From positions 1,757,216 to 1,821,215 of the forward strand of contig CAJINV010000011.1 of NCBI GenBank assembly GCA_905178155.1: a stretch of DNA of 64,000 nt. Reading direction: 5' to 3'. The DNA is from Amoebophrya sp. A120. Its lineage: Eukaryota; Sar; Dinophyceae; Syndiniales; Amoebophryaceae. The notes below the pieces were generated by a model. That model had not been told where the DNA came from. It did not search any database and saw only the letters and a list, made by a program, of their open reading frames with translations. The position numbers were made by a program, and so were the translations under genes. Each line of letters opens with the position of its first letter. Position 1 is the first letter of the stretch. This document shows positions 47,686 through 61,900 of the stretch, one piece after another.

Positions 47686-49976
47686 AATATTAATACCCTC
47701 GCTATTCTCTCGATTGTAGCGCTAAAGATGTTTTGCTTTTGTTTTATTTTATTTTATTCGATGTTGCATAAGTTCAAGGATTTCCATTCAGGATCAGCAA
47801 GAACAGAATTCTAGCCACCACCAGTTTTCTGTCTCATTTCGATGCAGCAGAACCGATGAAAATGGTACCTGTCCACTAAGAGGCTTTACGTCATCTTCAA
47901 ACAGATCCTTGCTGAGGAACATATTGGACGAGGAAGACACGGGCTGTCGACCACGACAAAAGATGGGACAAGGCTGGTTGCTCCTTCGGTCTCAGTGGTC
48001 GGGTGCTGTGGTAGGGCACTTAAACTCGGGGGTAGTAGCTGGGTCGTGATGGTGCCCTCGTGTACTTCTACGTCTCGGTGCCTCCTATGTTCTTCCGCAA
48101 AAACTGTTCCTGCTTGCGTCGTTGTGCTGCACGGAGGCAAGGGAAGATCTTCACTGGAAACCAAACCCGGAGCTGCTTCAGGGCCTAATTTTTGCATCTG
48201 AAAATGATCAAAAGAATTTGTACATTTTTCCGAAAATAGAAAAGAAGTCGCGTTCTTTCAAAGTATTCATTGGAAATGAAAAATGGGTAGAAGACATGGT
48301 CGAAGGCATTCTTTCTTCTTTACACTGAGAATGGAATTATTTGGTAGAAATAAGGGTATATGCGGTAGTAATGATGTGCAGATGTTTGTTGACCTACTGG
48401 TAGAAATGCGCAGGTTGTTGGTTTTTGCAGAATGTGAATGTCACCAAAACGGGAATCAGGGTGTTAAAAATCAGGGGGACATAATTCTACTTGAAGGGTA
48501 GCTTGATTGGCTAGTGTCGTGGCAGAAAAAAACGGAAGATACTAGCGCGCAAGAATCACAATATGTAGTTCAGTTGCTAGGAACATTCGCTTCTCCGGAC
48601 AACAGAGTGTGCAGAATGGTCGTACTACCAGCCGCCATGCTGGAATGCAATCACTTCTACTTCATCACACACAGGACAGATGTTTTTGTACACACACGGT
48701 CATGGACAACATGGACTCTGAGACATTTTTCGCACGCGGTTCCGGTGTGCACCACTCGTCTTTTTGTTTTTAGTCCTCACATCAAGCACAGACAATCTCT
48801 TGTAGTTTCACCGAAATGTAGATAAACCGAATCGACTGACTGGTTTTCCGCTTAGCTCTGTAAGCCCGTACTAGCTAGCGCGAACAAAAGCAATAGCTTA
48901 TCCGAAGCTCACTGGCACAGACGACGGCGTAACTCATTTTCTATTTGCAGGGGAAGTTTCACTTTTGCAATTTCTTCCAGTGCATACGAAGGCGGTTTTG
49001 TGTCAGGTGCATTAATATTTACGCATGGCCTGACAGAGCAGACGCCTTTCGACGCGCCGTCTTGGTTCTGAAACTAAATTTGAGAGCTCGCTTGCTTGTG
49101 AGTAAATCGAAAAAAGTTGGAATAGTAACCTGAGTTTATTAGCTCGCTAGTCCTAGTACCGCGTTGGACGATTCAGAAACCTGAGTCAAGCCGCTGGAGC
49201 GGCTTGACTCAGGAAAAACTACCTATTTGATACCTCCGAAACGCTCTGCAATGTGTCGAGCGTTTTTATTAAGATTCTCTATCGTATCGGGGAATCTTAA
49301 TTCTGTGAAATTTTTGTTGAACTAGTTTTCAACTGTTCTTCTTGCGTCTAGGATATTACGAAAGATTCATTTGCTAGACTATCGACAATTCAATGGTCCT
49401 GGCGACGTCGTGTAGCAATTGCAAGATAACGATGAAACTGTTGTAGCGAAGATTTAGCGATAAGATTTTTCGTGATAAGGTTAACGTCGTATAAAGTGAA
49501 TAAGATGCTTGCTATTTCTGTTGGACAAAAGATGCTATAATTAATTCAATCACACTCTACTACAACTTCTGCGTATAATAATTGATGCTGAAACCTACTC
49601 TGGACAAATTTGTTCTGCGACTGCATTCTGATAACGTGATCCTAACAAAACGCGTCCGCCTTCTGTGGTAGTGGTCTAACTTTAAAACTTTATAAAGCTT
49701 TTGCTTTTATTTTGGTCGACTCAATAAATACAACACCATCTTCGGGAGACGAGGACGACCTTGTTAGTTCGAGAAACTTGTCGTAAAATGGAACCGTGAA
49801 ACCATAGAACCTTCGAGAAATAACGTACTACCGCAATACAACTACCTAGTAGTACAACGCTAGGATAAAAATTGCGTGGTTTAATTTCAACATCAGCATA
49901 CTTACTTTCACCGCTTTTCATTTCCCAGCATTTTTATTCCACTCCGTCCGCCCCATTTGATGTTCCACCCATCTTC
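47686..49976. other. 2.3-kb intergenic region between dynein and Tubby-like genes
   Basis: Holds the 3' UTR of the dynein gene and the promoter of the Tubby-like gene. Apart from the hairpin at 49180-49213, I see no gene, introner or RNA. Confidence 0.5.
49180..49213. other. Perfect 16-bp hairpin with GG loop, intergenic
   Basis: CCTGAGTCAAGCCGCT at 49180-49195 pairs fully with 49198-49213. It lies about 770 bp past the dynein stop codon. There is no adjacent U-tract that would make it a bacterial-type terminator. It could be a 3'-end processing structure or a palindromic repeat remnant. Confidence 0.6.
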
Positions 49977-52900
49977 TCACGTCCGCAAGGCCAGGAAGGC
50001 GGCCACACCCGCGCGGATCCACTTCTCCTTCAACTCTCCCGGTTCGTCTGACGGGACTTCTAAGTACAGCACAAAGTTCGTACTGTGACCCGTAGTCATC
50101 AAGACACCTCGACGGGACAACACCTTGTACACCGGGCACCGGTAGCAGTTATCCTGAGTAAAAACGTCCCCACACCAGAGTCAAGATGGGGAATCTGCTA
50201 GACAAATCAAGCAGATTCGGTTGCTTCGCATGACAAGTTTGTCCTCGTAATAAATGTGATCCTGTTTAGCTAGTTCAGCAGCATCAGAGATCTAGCACAT
50301 CCTGCTGTCTCTAGCATCACAAATTCCAAAACACGTTTAGAAAATGATTTCCATGGGGCTCCGCATGGGAAACTTTTCTGGCATGCAGATCTGCCTGACA
50401 ACTCTGGGGTTGGAACGTTTTTCCTCAGGATAGCAGTTCTCCGGGGTTTTCCGGTCCAGCTGCGGAGAAAAGTGCATCACCGGCATCGGCGTGTAGAGAA
50501 CTTTCGGCTCGGAGGGGCGTAAATACTTTGCCTTGTTGCAGAACCGCGCGCCCTCCAGGAACAGCCCCCATACGTAAATACCGTCCTCGGGGGGCGTTTT
50601 GAAGTCGGTGGACACAAGATCGCCGTCCTGCAATATCGCAAGAAAAAACTGTTTCACTGTAAACTTGTAATGCAGAAAATGTATCTGTCTTGCTACACAT
50701 GCAAGACACTAGATTTTTAGCTGTGTTTTCCCTTAGGAATCTCGCATGGCAAATTTTCTCTGTGATGTAGAACAGCCTTGTGATGCAAATAAACTTGCAA
50801 AATCCTATACAGTGAAACACTTTTTTCGTACGATATGCAACAAGTACAGAAATTCCAGCCGGTCAATCTCGAAGTTGTACTTCCTCGCGTGGTTTTGCAG
50901 CGCCCCGGTCAGTATCAAATGTAAAAATGTCTGGGTCTGGAAGGGTGTAGACTTGTCATGCCGATTTTCCATGACCCATGAGGTCTGGAATGCGGCACTT
51001 AGCATGGCAGACTCTGCGAGGTCTCTGCCATGCCTATTCTGCATGAGAAACTCCGGCCCAACTTGGTCAAAAGTGGACAGCTTTTGGCACTCATGCAACA
51101 CAGATTTTTGCATGCTTCAGATTTACCATGACAAGTTGCAATCTACCAGACCCAGACACTTTTGCAATTCATAGTCAGGAACGCCTGCGGAAAAAAGAAT
51201 CCGCTGACCCAGAAGATTGGCGGCTTCGCGTTCTGCAGCCAGTCCGTGAGGAAATCCAGCCTCGCGGTCAGGTCGAGCTGCCACGCGGAGAGAGGTTTCA
51301 AAGACAAAAAGCCCTTGTCCGCCCACATGGAGGGGACTTGGTTCAAAAACATCTCGTTCCCCATTTGCTCCAACTCGGAACTCATGACCACCAACCCTTT
51401 CAGCGCCTTGCGGAAGGTCGGGATCGCCTTGTGCATCGTGCCGAGGAGTTTGTTGTACCGAATCGCTTCCTGTTATGAGAGTGCACAACTCCCCCGCGTT
51501 CTCATTTCTCATGCAAAATCCCAAATCCAGTCTGTTCCTCCTGTCACTATTGTGCATGACAAGTTCTGGCACTAGCCCAAATAGCACTACACTCCAGTAG
51601 TGTAAATTTGTCATGCAGACACGGCATTCTTTTTCTTGCTGATGCTTGTATTGCCGTTTATGCTATACAAATGAGGGGGGTGTTGTGCACTGTCATACCT
51701 GTTTCAGCACCGTGTTCATGGACTCCTCGTACATGGTCGGGTACTTCTTCTATCAAATGCAAATAGGATCTGGAAGGATGCAAGGTTTGTCAATTGTCAT
51801 GCACATTTTGCATGACTCCTGATGTCTGTGATGCATGCCCTAGCATCACATATTTTGTGAGGGCTTCCTGATGCCTATACAGCATGAGAAATGCCCACCT
51901 CTCGTCGCCGTGGCAAAAACTGGACCTCTACTTTCGCTGTTCATGCAATACAGATTTTTGTAAAATCCAAATGCAGCATCACAAGTTGCATCCTTGCCGA
52001 CCCAGACATATTTGCAATGCATATCTTCTCCAGGAAGTCGATGTCGTACTCCGGCGGAATCCGGTCGAGCACGGCTTTCGCCGTGTCCTCCATCACGTCC
52101 TCCTTGGACCGGCCACCGCCCCCGGACCCGGACTTCGCGTATACGGCTACGATGCCCGCGAGCAATATCCTGTGTAAAAACGTCCCCGCCACCCCATAGC
52201 TGTCATGCAAATCTGCATGCTTAAAATGCCTCTCTTCATGCGGAGCCCCATGAGACGCATTTTCTTTTCGGGTTGTGGATTTTGTGACCACGCTCGCATC
52301 AGCATGATATGCGAGGTCTGTGATGTTGCTAAACTACCTAAATAGGATTTCTGCACTATGATGCAAAACTTGTCATGCGCAAAAGCCAAAGCTGTTTGAC
52401 TTGTCTAGCAACTTTCCCATCTAGACTGTGGGGTCGGGACGTTTATTTTACACGGGATATGCAAGGCCAGCGCCTCGCCTTCCGCGGTCGAAATCGCGCA
52501 GTTCTCGTCCATGCCGAAGGCCTCGGGACTGGGAGATAGGGGCAGGTTGCGGATATACTCCATGTACTCCTCCATAGTGTCATAAAGCGGAGCGTAATAC
52601 AGGCCTGACAATTGTGTTCATTTGAATAGTTGTCAACACACCTAGAACTAGCACCAGGGCCATCATAGCCTTTTCAACATTTCCGCACTTATTTTAGCGC
52701 CAAATACTTATATTATCAGTGCGAAAACTACAAGCGATTGTGTTGCAAGACAATGACAAACAAAGTTTCTGATGCGAGCAGAATTGCAAAAGAAGAAGCC
52801 ATAGGTCGACAGCACTGTACAGCGGCTCTCGTCCTCTTGACGTCACTCAGAAGCAGCACGACATTCATAACATCAAGTTGTAGAAGTACTTAATACCTGA

Positions 52901-55900
52901 GTCCGAGAATTTGTATTCCGGGTCGTTAATCGTCTCCATGTTGACATATTTTCCCAGAATACAGGTTACTAACTATCCTATGTAAAAACGTACCCACCCC
53001 ATAGTCAAGATGGGGAATCGGCTAGACAAGTCCACGAGTTTTGGCTGTTTCGCATGACAAATTTGGCCTCGTACTCGTAGTGTAATGCTGTTTAGCTATT
53101 TAAGCAGCATAACAGGTCTAGCACATCATGCTGATTGGCGCATTACAGATTCCGAAACACGCGTAGAAAATGCCTCTCATAGGGCTCCGCATGAGAAATG
53201 TTTTGTTTTCAGCATACAGATTTGCATGACAACTCTGGGGTGGGAACGTTTTTACAAATGATACTAACCGCTTGTCCTGCGCATCCGTGACCCGTCCGCC
53301 GTAGTTGATCGACGCTCCTAGGAAGAGCAGCACCTTAATTGGCACTTCCTCGTACTGATATGCAATACAAATTATTTTTCCCGTGCTGCACTTCGTTGTA
53401 CCAATAACTGTGACTGTCTGTATAACGGATTTCGCTATACTTTGACTATAGAGTGGTCGTGTAGTCCGAGTCCCACACCTTGTCATGCTGACAGACTAGG
53501 ATTTTTAAAGGCAAATTTTGTCATGCAGAAACACAAACAGCATGATTTGTACGTCGTCGTGCACGGGAATGGGAACGGGAAATTTTTTTCTGCATAACTG
53601 GTTGATGAAACTCATCAACTGTCTCTTGCACGTCGTCAAGTCTTCCGTCGTAAATCCGTAGGGGATGTTCCACCCGATCGGCCCGAACTTTCTCCTATCC
53701 TGGATGACCGCGTGAAAGAAGCAAAAGGAGAAGAGGAGCTTCTTGAAGGTCTCTGGCTTGTTTGACTCCGTGATATACTCGTCGGAAAAGCCGGAGTAGG
53801 AGCGGAGCAAATTCGCCCGCAACCCCTTCGGCGGTTCGTTCGTCTATCCAGTGCGAAAGCATCGTACTCGTACTAATACTAATTGCAAATATGCATGACA
53901 AATCTTCACTTCTTTCTAAGGTAAAACAGCATTACAAATTGCGTTTCTCATGCTGAGCAAATTTGTAATGCAATTTGTACTAGAAGTGCGATGCTTTTGC
54001 ATTGCATATCGTCATTTTCACACCGATTTGCAGCACCTGCACCGGGAACGCGATGCTCGGCATGGACGTGAGCCAGAGGCGGAAGTTGCTGTTGATGTTA
54101 TCCGGGTTGAACTGTTCCACGATCGATTCCAACTTGGGCATCCAGGAGATCGCTAAGTGGCAGTTCTGGAGCAGCACCCAACTCCCCGTGTGCACCCCGT
54201 TTTCGATCAAGGCCGCCGCCTTCGGACCCTGCCCCTGGCCGAGCGAGATCATGTCGAGTTTCTTGCTCATGCCCATCTTCTCCGCGAACCCAATGACGTC
54301 GCCGACCGGATCGGACCCGGACACTAAAATGAAGATCAACGGTGTGATGTTCATGGAGTCGCCGAAGGATTTCTGGTATGCATTGCAAAAGCATCGCCCT
54401 CGTAGCAAAAATTTAAATTATTGCAGTCAGGCATTACAAATGTCCACACCAAGGCAAAACAGCATGACAAATCCCACATCGCACCCTGAGAAAATTTGTC
54501 ATGCGATTTCTACTAGTACGAAGGATGTTTGCTTTTGCGATTGATATCTGGATGTCAAAAGTCGGGGGCTCGACGAACTTCTTTCCGATCTGCGCGGCGA
54601 TAAATTGGACGATCGCGAGCGTCAATCTCGACAACCGCATCGCTCGGAGGAAGCAAAGATGCTCCAGCATGTCTAACTTCTCCTCCCACGGACCGGGAAT
54701 CGGCTCCTTCTCCGCCTCAATCGCGTCGTAGATTCGCCGAAACTCCGTCACGTTTGCGGAAAAGTATTCGCTGAAGCCGTCGAAGGCGGGGAGTTTACTG
54801 ACCGTCAAGATTTCATTCCACATGCTCTTGCTGACCCAATCCGCCGGCACCGGTGGTCCGCCGGTCGCGAGGTCCGAGGTCGGACCGGTTAGGAGGAAGG
54901 AAACCTCGCTGTCGTTCAAATTGTTGTCGCCCGCTAACAGTCGCAGACACAACGCGAAGGAGAACATGAGTTTGTCCTTTTCAAACAACCCCCGGCACAC
55001 GTTCTGGTAGAGTGACTCCGTGAAGTAGTCCTTCAGTATGTCTAACCTCTCGTCCAACACGTCCGACTTCGTACTCTGGTCAATCCTATCCTGTGCAAAA
55101 GTATCGTACTCGTAGTAATCGCATTCATGCATCACAAATGATCTACTTGATAAGATAAATCAGCATTACAAATTCAATTTGTAATGCTGAGCCAATTTGT
55201 ATTTTGTATTGCGATTTATAGATACTAGTACGATACTTTTGCAATGCATAAATCCCGATCGCGAACAGGTTCTGGAACCACTGGAGGGAATATGACAGTG
55301 CACAACTCCCCCTCCCCCTCATTTGTGTTGCATGAACAGCAACACAAGCGCTGGCAAGGATGCAGCTTTTGCATGACAAATCCTTAGGAGATTGTCGTGC
55401 TGTTTCGGATTCCGAAATCTGTCATGCAAACAGTACTAACAGGCAAAGGGTGGATTTGGAATTTTGCATGACAAACGAGGGGGAGGTGGAGTAGTGCACT
55501 TTCATAGGGAAAATTGGTACATGGGATCCACGTTGGACAATTCGACAATTCCAAAGAACAGAACAGAAGCCCGGTACGCGACGGTTCGGTAGGATTCCCT
55601 CGCTTCGTCGATTTCCTTTTCCGTCACCGCGGCCTCCTTCTTCTTCTGGTTAATCTCCGTCGCGGTGGCCTTCGACGCGTAGATGACGTTGATCAGCTTG
55701 TCGTCTTCCAAAACGTCGCCCTCGGTATCAAATGCAAAAATGTCTGGGTCTGAAAGAATGCAACTTTTCATGCTAAATCTGATTCATGAAAAAATCTGTG
55801 TTGCATGACTACCAAAAGTCGTCCAGTCTTGACCACGTCGCGTCGTATCGTTTTGAACTTTGACTCCTGTCAGGGCGGCGTTAGAACAGATTTAGCCTCT

Positions 55901-58900
55901 GCCAATACCGTGGCGTTAGAACAGATTTAGCCTCTGCCAATACCCCTAGGTGGGCACCCGTTCCACGTCCTACAGGTACCACCCGACCGCATCCGCCGAA
56001 CCGTTTCCGATTTCTTACGCGTGCATACGGCCAGTGGGCGCTAGATGTGGCTGGCCTGCTTTACCAGCCAAGCCCGCGAGCAAGGTGGAGCTCCAGCGTT
56101 GCCTTGTTGGGTTATTCTTACAAACGTTGAACGCTACTGCTTCTGTGGTCGGTTGCGCGCTAGAATATACTGGGGGTCTATTGGTCACACACGTTGACCC
56201 TATCACGATGACGGACAACCCCAAAGCATGCCCCTTTCAAGCACCTTACCGACCTATTTCCGCGCACCCTTTTTTTGCGCATAGGTAGAGTCGGACTTTG
56301 GAGCTCCGCGTTAGCGGAGCCGCCACCGCGCCCGCCCCGGGGGGGCCCCTTGGGGAAGGGGGGCGCTGCCTTAGCGCAGTCTTTAATCTAGCAACCCTGT
56401 TCCCACTCTCAAGTAAAAGACTCGCGCCGACGACGACGGGATAGCAGCGCCGTGCCTACCGGCTGGCGAGGACGAGATGATGAGCAGCGCCGTGCCTTTC
56501 GGCTGGCGGGAACGGGGCCCTTGCGGGCTAGCTGAGACGACCAAAGGGACCATTTTCTTTTTTCTTCTTTTTTTTTTTTCTTTCCTCTTTTTCCTCTTTC
56601 GGGAGGGAGTTTCTCATGCAAGATAGGCATGAGAGAGATCGCACAGAATCTGTCATGCTAGGTCCTGCATTCCAGACCTCATGGGTCATGGAAAAGCTCC
56701 ATGACAAATCGCGCACTCTTCCAGACCCAGACACTCTTACATTTGATACTCGGACGTAGCTAACAAATGCAGAATTTCGTCCTCGATCTCCTTCAGTTGC
56801 TTGTTCATTTTCGCGTTCTGCGTCACCAACATCTCCTTAGCCTCCTGGAGGTCCGCGCGCTCCTTCCCGACCAGAATACCCAACATCTGATCCTCGAGCC
56901 CCACGGGCGTGATCGCGAAGTTCAGTAGTGTGACCTTCACTGAGGTCTCCGGGGAGTAGTGGGGATTTGGGAGTGTTGTCGTCATGAAGAAGCGGAAGGT
57001 ATCCCCGTAATTCACGGACTTGTCACCGAGCCGGATGATGTAGCTGGATCCTTCCTTCACCTTGTTCTGCAGTAAAACCGGTTCCAACGCCGGGTCCAGC
57101 GTGATCCCGATGTTTTCTAGCAGAATCCACTTCCCGAACTGAATCCCGAGCTCCAAGGTGCGTAAAAACGAAGAATCTGACAGTTTCACGATGTCAATTC
57201 CGGTTTCGATCTGCTTCCCCATGTTCTTGATGTACTTGTTCGCCTGTCGTTGCGGGTCGATCATCAGCGGCCATCGGTATCAAATGCAAAAGTGTCTGGG
57301 TCTGGAAACTTGTGATGCTGGGTGGCGTATCATGATGAGGCCACAGGTGCTGGCTCAGCATGACAAGTTTCTGAGCTTCTAGGTGATGCCTATTCTGCAT
57401 GACAGACTGCGCCTCTGCATGGCAGAAAAATGGAGCTCTTCCGTAACTAACGTGCATGACAGATTCAAGAGTCATGCCAGACAAGCATGACAAACATGCA
57501 TTCTTCCAGACCCAGACATTTTTGCAATTGATAATCGGCGGGACTTGTCGATGATGATCGCGTTTTCGATGGACAAGTCATCGTTCGGTAGTTGGTATCC
57601 TGTGCAAAAGTTAGTATCGTAGCTTTGTGCATTACAGATCTTTTTAAACCTGCTGATCTAGCATGACAAATTCCATTTTTGTTCTTGGCAATAAAATTTG
57701 TAATGCAATCCCCACTAAGCACGATAGTACTTTTGTGATGCATAGTTGGCACACGATCCACCCCTGGATTTTCACGGGCTCGCCCAACACCTGCGCCATG
57801 GAAGTGCCCGGCGAGAACTTCATTTCGTTCTCTTCCAAACAGTACCAAATGCAAAAGTGTCTGGGTGTTGAAGAGTGCGAATTTGTGATGCGCATTTCAC
57901 ATCAACACAGACAAATCTCTCATGCATAGGCAGCAAAAGACGTCCACTTCCTGTCACCAAAGTGGGGGATTTGTCATGCGGATTAAGCAATAGACAATAG
58001 ACACCCAAAAATAGGTCGTGTCATGCGGATTAAGCAATGCGGAAGCTTCACGAAATCTGTGATGCTAGGGCTTCCATGACAGACATTCTGTGTCATGCAA
58101 AAACAGCATGATTCTTCCAGACCCAGATGACATATTTGCATTTGATAAACAGCTCCTCCACGTGTTCTCAAGTTCCGCGCGGTACCGCGCCGTGAAGGGG
58201 CCAGAGTAACTGATAGCCCCGGCGGCCACCATGCTGTCGCCGGGGAGGAGCTCGTAGGAGGCGGTGAGCTGCTCTACGTTCTCACCCCATCTCGCTTTCT
58301 CGCCCCCCAAACCGCCGATCAACTTGTTCGCGCGAACCAGTTTCTTCGCGCAAGTATCAGAATCTCTTTCTAACTGGTCCTTTTTCGCCACCGCGCCGCT
58401 GAACTCAGATTCGAGCTTCGCGATCTTTTGATTCACCTCCGCCAGTTCCGCCTGTGCCTTGGCCAGCTTCGCCTGGCCCACCGCTAGCTCCTCCTCCGCC
58501 CCGCGGAGCTTCTGCCGCTTCGGCTCCACCTATGACAGTGCCCAACTCCCCCTCGTGGTCCTCCTCGTTTGAATGTGGCATGAGCCGCAACACAAGCAAC
58601 GCCAGAAATGTGGCTTCCGCATGACAAATCTTCTGGTGCATACGGATTGTAGTTGTGCCGAAATTTGTGATGCTAAAACAACCGCACCGACATCGCCATT
58701 GTCCATTATCGCTGGGGAAGCAAGCCTCCGCAGGCGCTGGAACGGCATAGGGTCAGAACCGCGAAAACATCGCGCGTATACCGAAATTTGTGATGCAAAC
58801 TGTGCTTCGCGGCAAGCGCAAGATCGATGTAGTCTTGGTATTTGGCATTACAAATGACGGGGAGATGGAGTTGTGCACGACTCGGATACCACCGCCTTCG

Positions 58901-61900
58901 CCACATGGTGGTACTTATACATGGCTCGCGTCCACATGCACATCGCCTCGCACGCCACGGAGGCGCGCTTGATGGCCGCCGGGTCGAAGTCCTCCCGCTC
59001 CATGTAGGGGTTGATCTTCGAGATCACACTTTCCGGGATGTTGTCCCTGTCAAACCCGAACAGGTTGTCCAGCAGCTTTTTTGGGTCGTTCAGAACGTTC
59101 AACTTCGACGCCTCCCAATAGTCGTCAATTTTTTTCCCCGGTCGCTCCGGGTCGTTCTTCTTGACCGGGGGAATTTGTATGCATTGCAAAAGTGTCTGGG
59201 TCTCGAAGACTGCTAGTTTGTGGTCATGCTTTTGCTTGTGGTCTCGCATAACTCTATATAACGTTTGGATTTCGTGCAGCAGCGCAGTTTGCCATGCGGA
59301 ACGCGCAACACATAGCACCAGCTCCAAAACTTGAAGTGCTTGGCTGTGTATTGCAGTGCGCCCATCACTGGCAGACCTGCGTCACAAGTTTCCAGACCCA
59401 GACATATTTGTATTTGATAACTTGAAACATGATGCAAATCGACTCCATAGTCAATTTCACACCGGACGGCGGGTTCGCGAGGGCTTTCACCTGATAGAAG
59501 ATTTGATAAAATTTATTCAGATCTTTTTGTTTTTGTCAGTGACAAAACTACATGCTTGGCGGAGGAGGTGCAGAACAAAGACCTACGAGTCCTCTGGTCG
59601 TTGGTTTCTGCATGAAACGCTGTGATTGTGAAGAGGATGCAGCGGTGATCATGAGCAGGAGCAGGTGCCAAGAACAGATGAACTCCGCCTTTTCATTATA
59701 CCTCACGCAAGTGGTCCATCTTCAACCTCTTCAGACATTGGACTGCCTGTTCCAAAGCTGGCAGTGCCTCGTCCAAATCGCGTTGCGCGTCCTCTTTGAT
59801 CGCGGTACACTGCTCGGAGATCTCCAACGCAGCTTTCTCCTCAACTGCACAGGTTTCCTGCACCACCGTAGCGGCCTCTTTGTCCCTGGATTTTTTATGT
59901 GATACAGCATGCGTCAGCACTTTTTCACTTTGCTTTTAGTTTTACTAGAACCGTCACGGAAACGAAACCGCCTTGGTGCATAGTAAACAGAAACTGATAC
60001 ACGAGAAAATGCAAAATGAAAAGGAGCACGCGACGAAATCAAAATAAAAAATTCTGTACCTTGCAATGACCACCATCATCTCTTCGACCTCCTTACTGGT
60101 TTTTTCCAAGACCGGCTGCATGGCCTTCAGATCTTCCTGCAACCCGTTCACTTGCAGTTCGGCGGAGGAAATCTTATCCAACCCGACCTGGTACTATGAG
60201 AGTGCACAACTCCCCGTCCCCCTCATTTGTATAGCAAGAACGGGAACACAAACACCAGCACACGTGGATGCTATGCATGACAAATTTGTGTACCTAGTGT
60301 AGTACTGTTTGGGCTTCCGGAATTTGTCATGCAAACAGTGCTACAAGGCAGCGACTGGATTTAGGATTTTGCATGACAAATGAGGGGGAGGGGGACGGGG
60401 AGTTGTGCACTGTCATAGGTACCGGTGCTTGTACCCCCCGACCTCGTTCCGCTTCATCTCGAGGATTATCAACTGTAAAAATGTCTGGGTCTGGAAGATT
60501 TCCAGGTTTGTCATGCATATTTCGCATGGGCTATGATGCCTGTAATGTATGACCTAGCATGACAGATTTTTTGCGGGTATCTTGATGCCTATCCCGCATG
60601 ACAAATGCCCTCTCCGCGGAGCAAAAACTGGACGCCTCTTCCTGCTCATGCAATACAGATTTTCTTAGATTCCAAAAATAGCATCACAAGTTGCATTCTT
60701 CCAGACCCAGACATTTTTGCAATCCATAAGGATTTTTTTGAAACTGGAAAGCAGTTCCAGGTAACTGGTCGGCGTGACGTAGACGAAGCGCTTTTCCCGG
60801 TCCAGGAAGTCCGCTTGGACTTTTTCGACGGATTGATGGATAATCTGTTCCATAGTTTATTCTTGTGCTGTTAATAGACTTAGAGGAAGATCAACATGCG
60901 GAATCTAGAGAGGTCATTGCAATGTAAAAAAAAGGTACTTGTTGTGGGTGTCAACAACGACATGGAGGACGATGGCCTACTTATTAAAAACGTTTTTATG
61001 AATATGTACCTTGAACATATTCACAGTTCCCTCCAAATTTGGTAATTTCAAATCCGTCAAGGTCATCTGCTGCTTGGCCACCGCGTACAGCGCCTCTGCG
61101 GGCCACTCCCTGAACCAATCGATGGTGCAGCAATTCACCAGCGACGGGAACATTCTCAGTCGGTTCCGGAACGCGTCGCCAATCGGCGAAAACGCCAGTA
61201 TATCAAATGCAAAAGTGTCTGGGCCTGGAAGAATGCAAGTTTGTCATGCAGCTTTTCCATGACCCACGAGGTGTGGACGAATGCAGGACCTAGCATGACA
61301 GATTCTGTGCGATCTCTATCGTGCCTATCCTGCATGAGAAAGTCCCTCCCGACTTGGTCGAAAACTGGCCGACTTGTGGTAATCATGCAACACAGATTTT
61401 TATTTTGCATGATTCAGATTTAGCATGACAAGTTGCATTCTTTCAGACCCAGACATTTTTGCATTTGATACAGTACCACGTGCACGTTTGCCTTCACCCG
61501 GGATAAATACGCCGCGAAGATATTTGTCTTGGTCGGCTGCAGGCCCAACTGCTGGCATGCGGGGCGGCAGGCGACGTATCAAATGTAAAAATGTCTGGGT
61601 CTGGAAGAGTCATGCTGTTTCTGCATGACGCAGAAGGTCTGGCATGGAAGCTCTAGCATCACAGGTTTCGAGAAGCTTCCGCAATGCCGAATCCGCATGA
61701 CACATCCCCCACTCTGGTGACAGAAAGTGAGCAGCTTTTGCTGCCTGTGCATCAGAGATTTTTGTGTGTTCTGAAATGCGCATCACAAGTTACATCCTTC
61801 CAGACCCAGAAACTTTTACACTTGATACGACGCCAATCTGGTCCATGTCCTCCTGGTTGTACAGATTTGGCACATATCCTGAGTAAAAACGTACCCACGC

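Noticed and set aside
55836-56598. Ribosomal RNA fragment
   Set aside because: The GC-rich runs look rRNA-like at first sight, but I could not match any conserved rRNA core sequence, so the identity is left open.
40846-61470. Recurring peptide words such as KCKNVWVWK and DPDIFA in many frames
   Set aside because: These are translations of the family A introner arms, not a protein motif.
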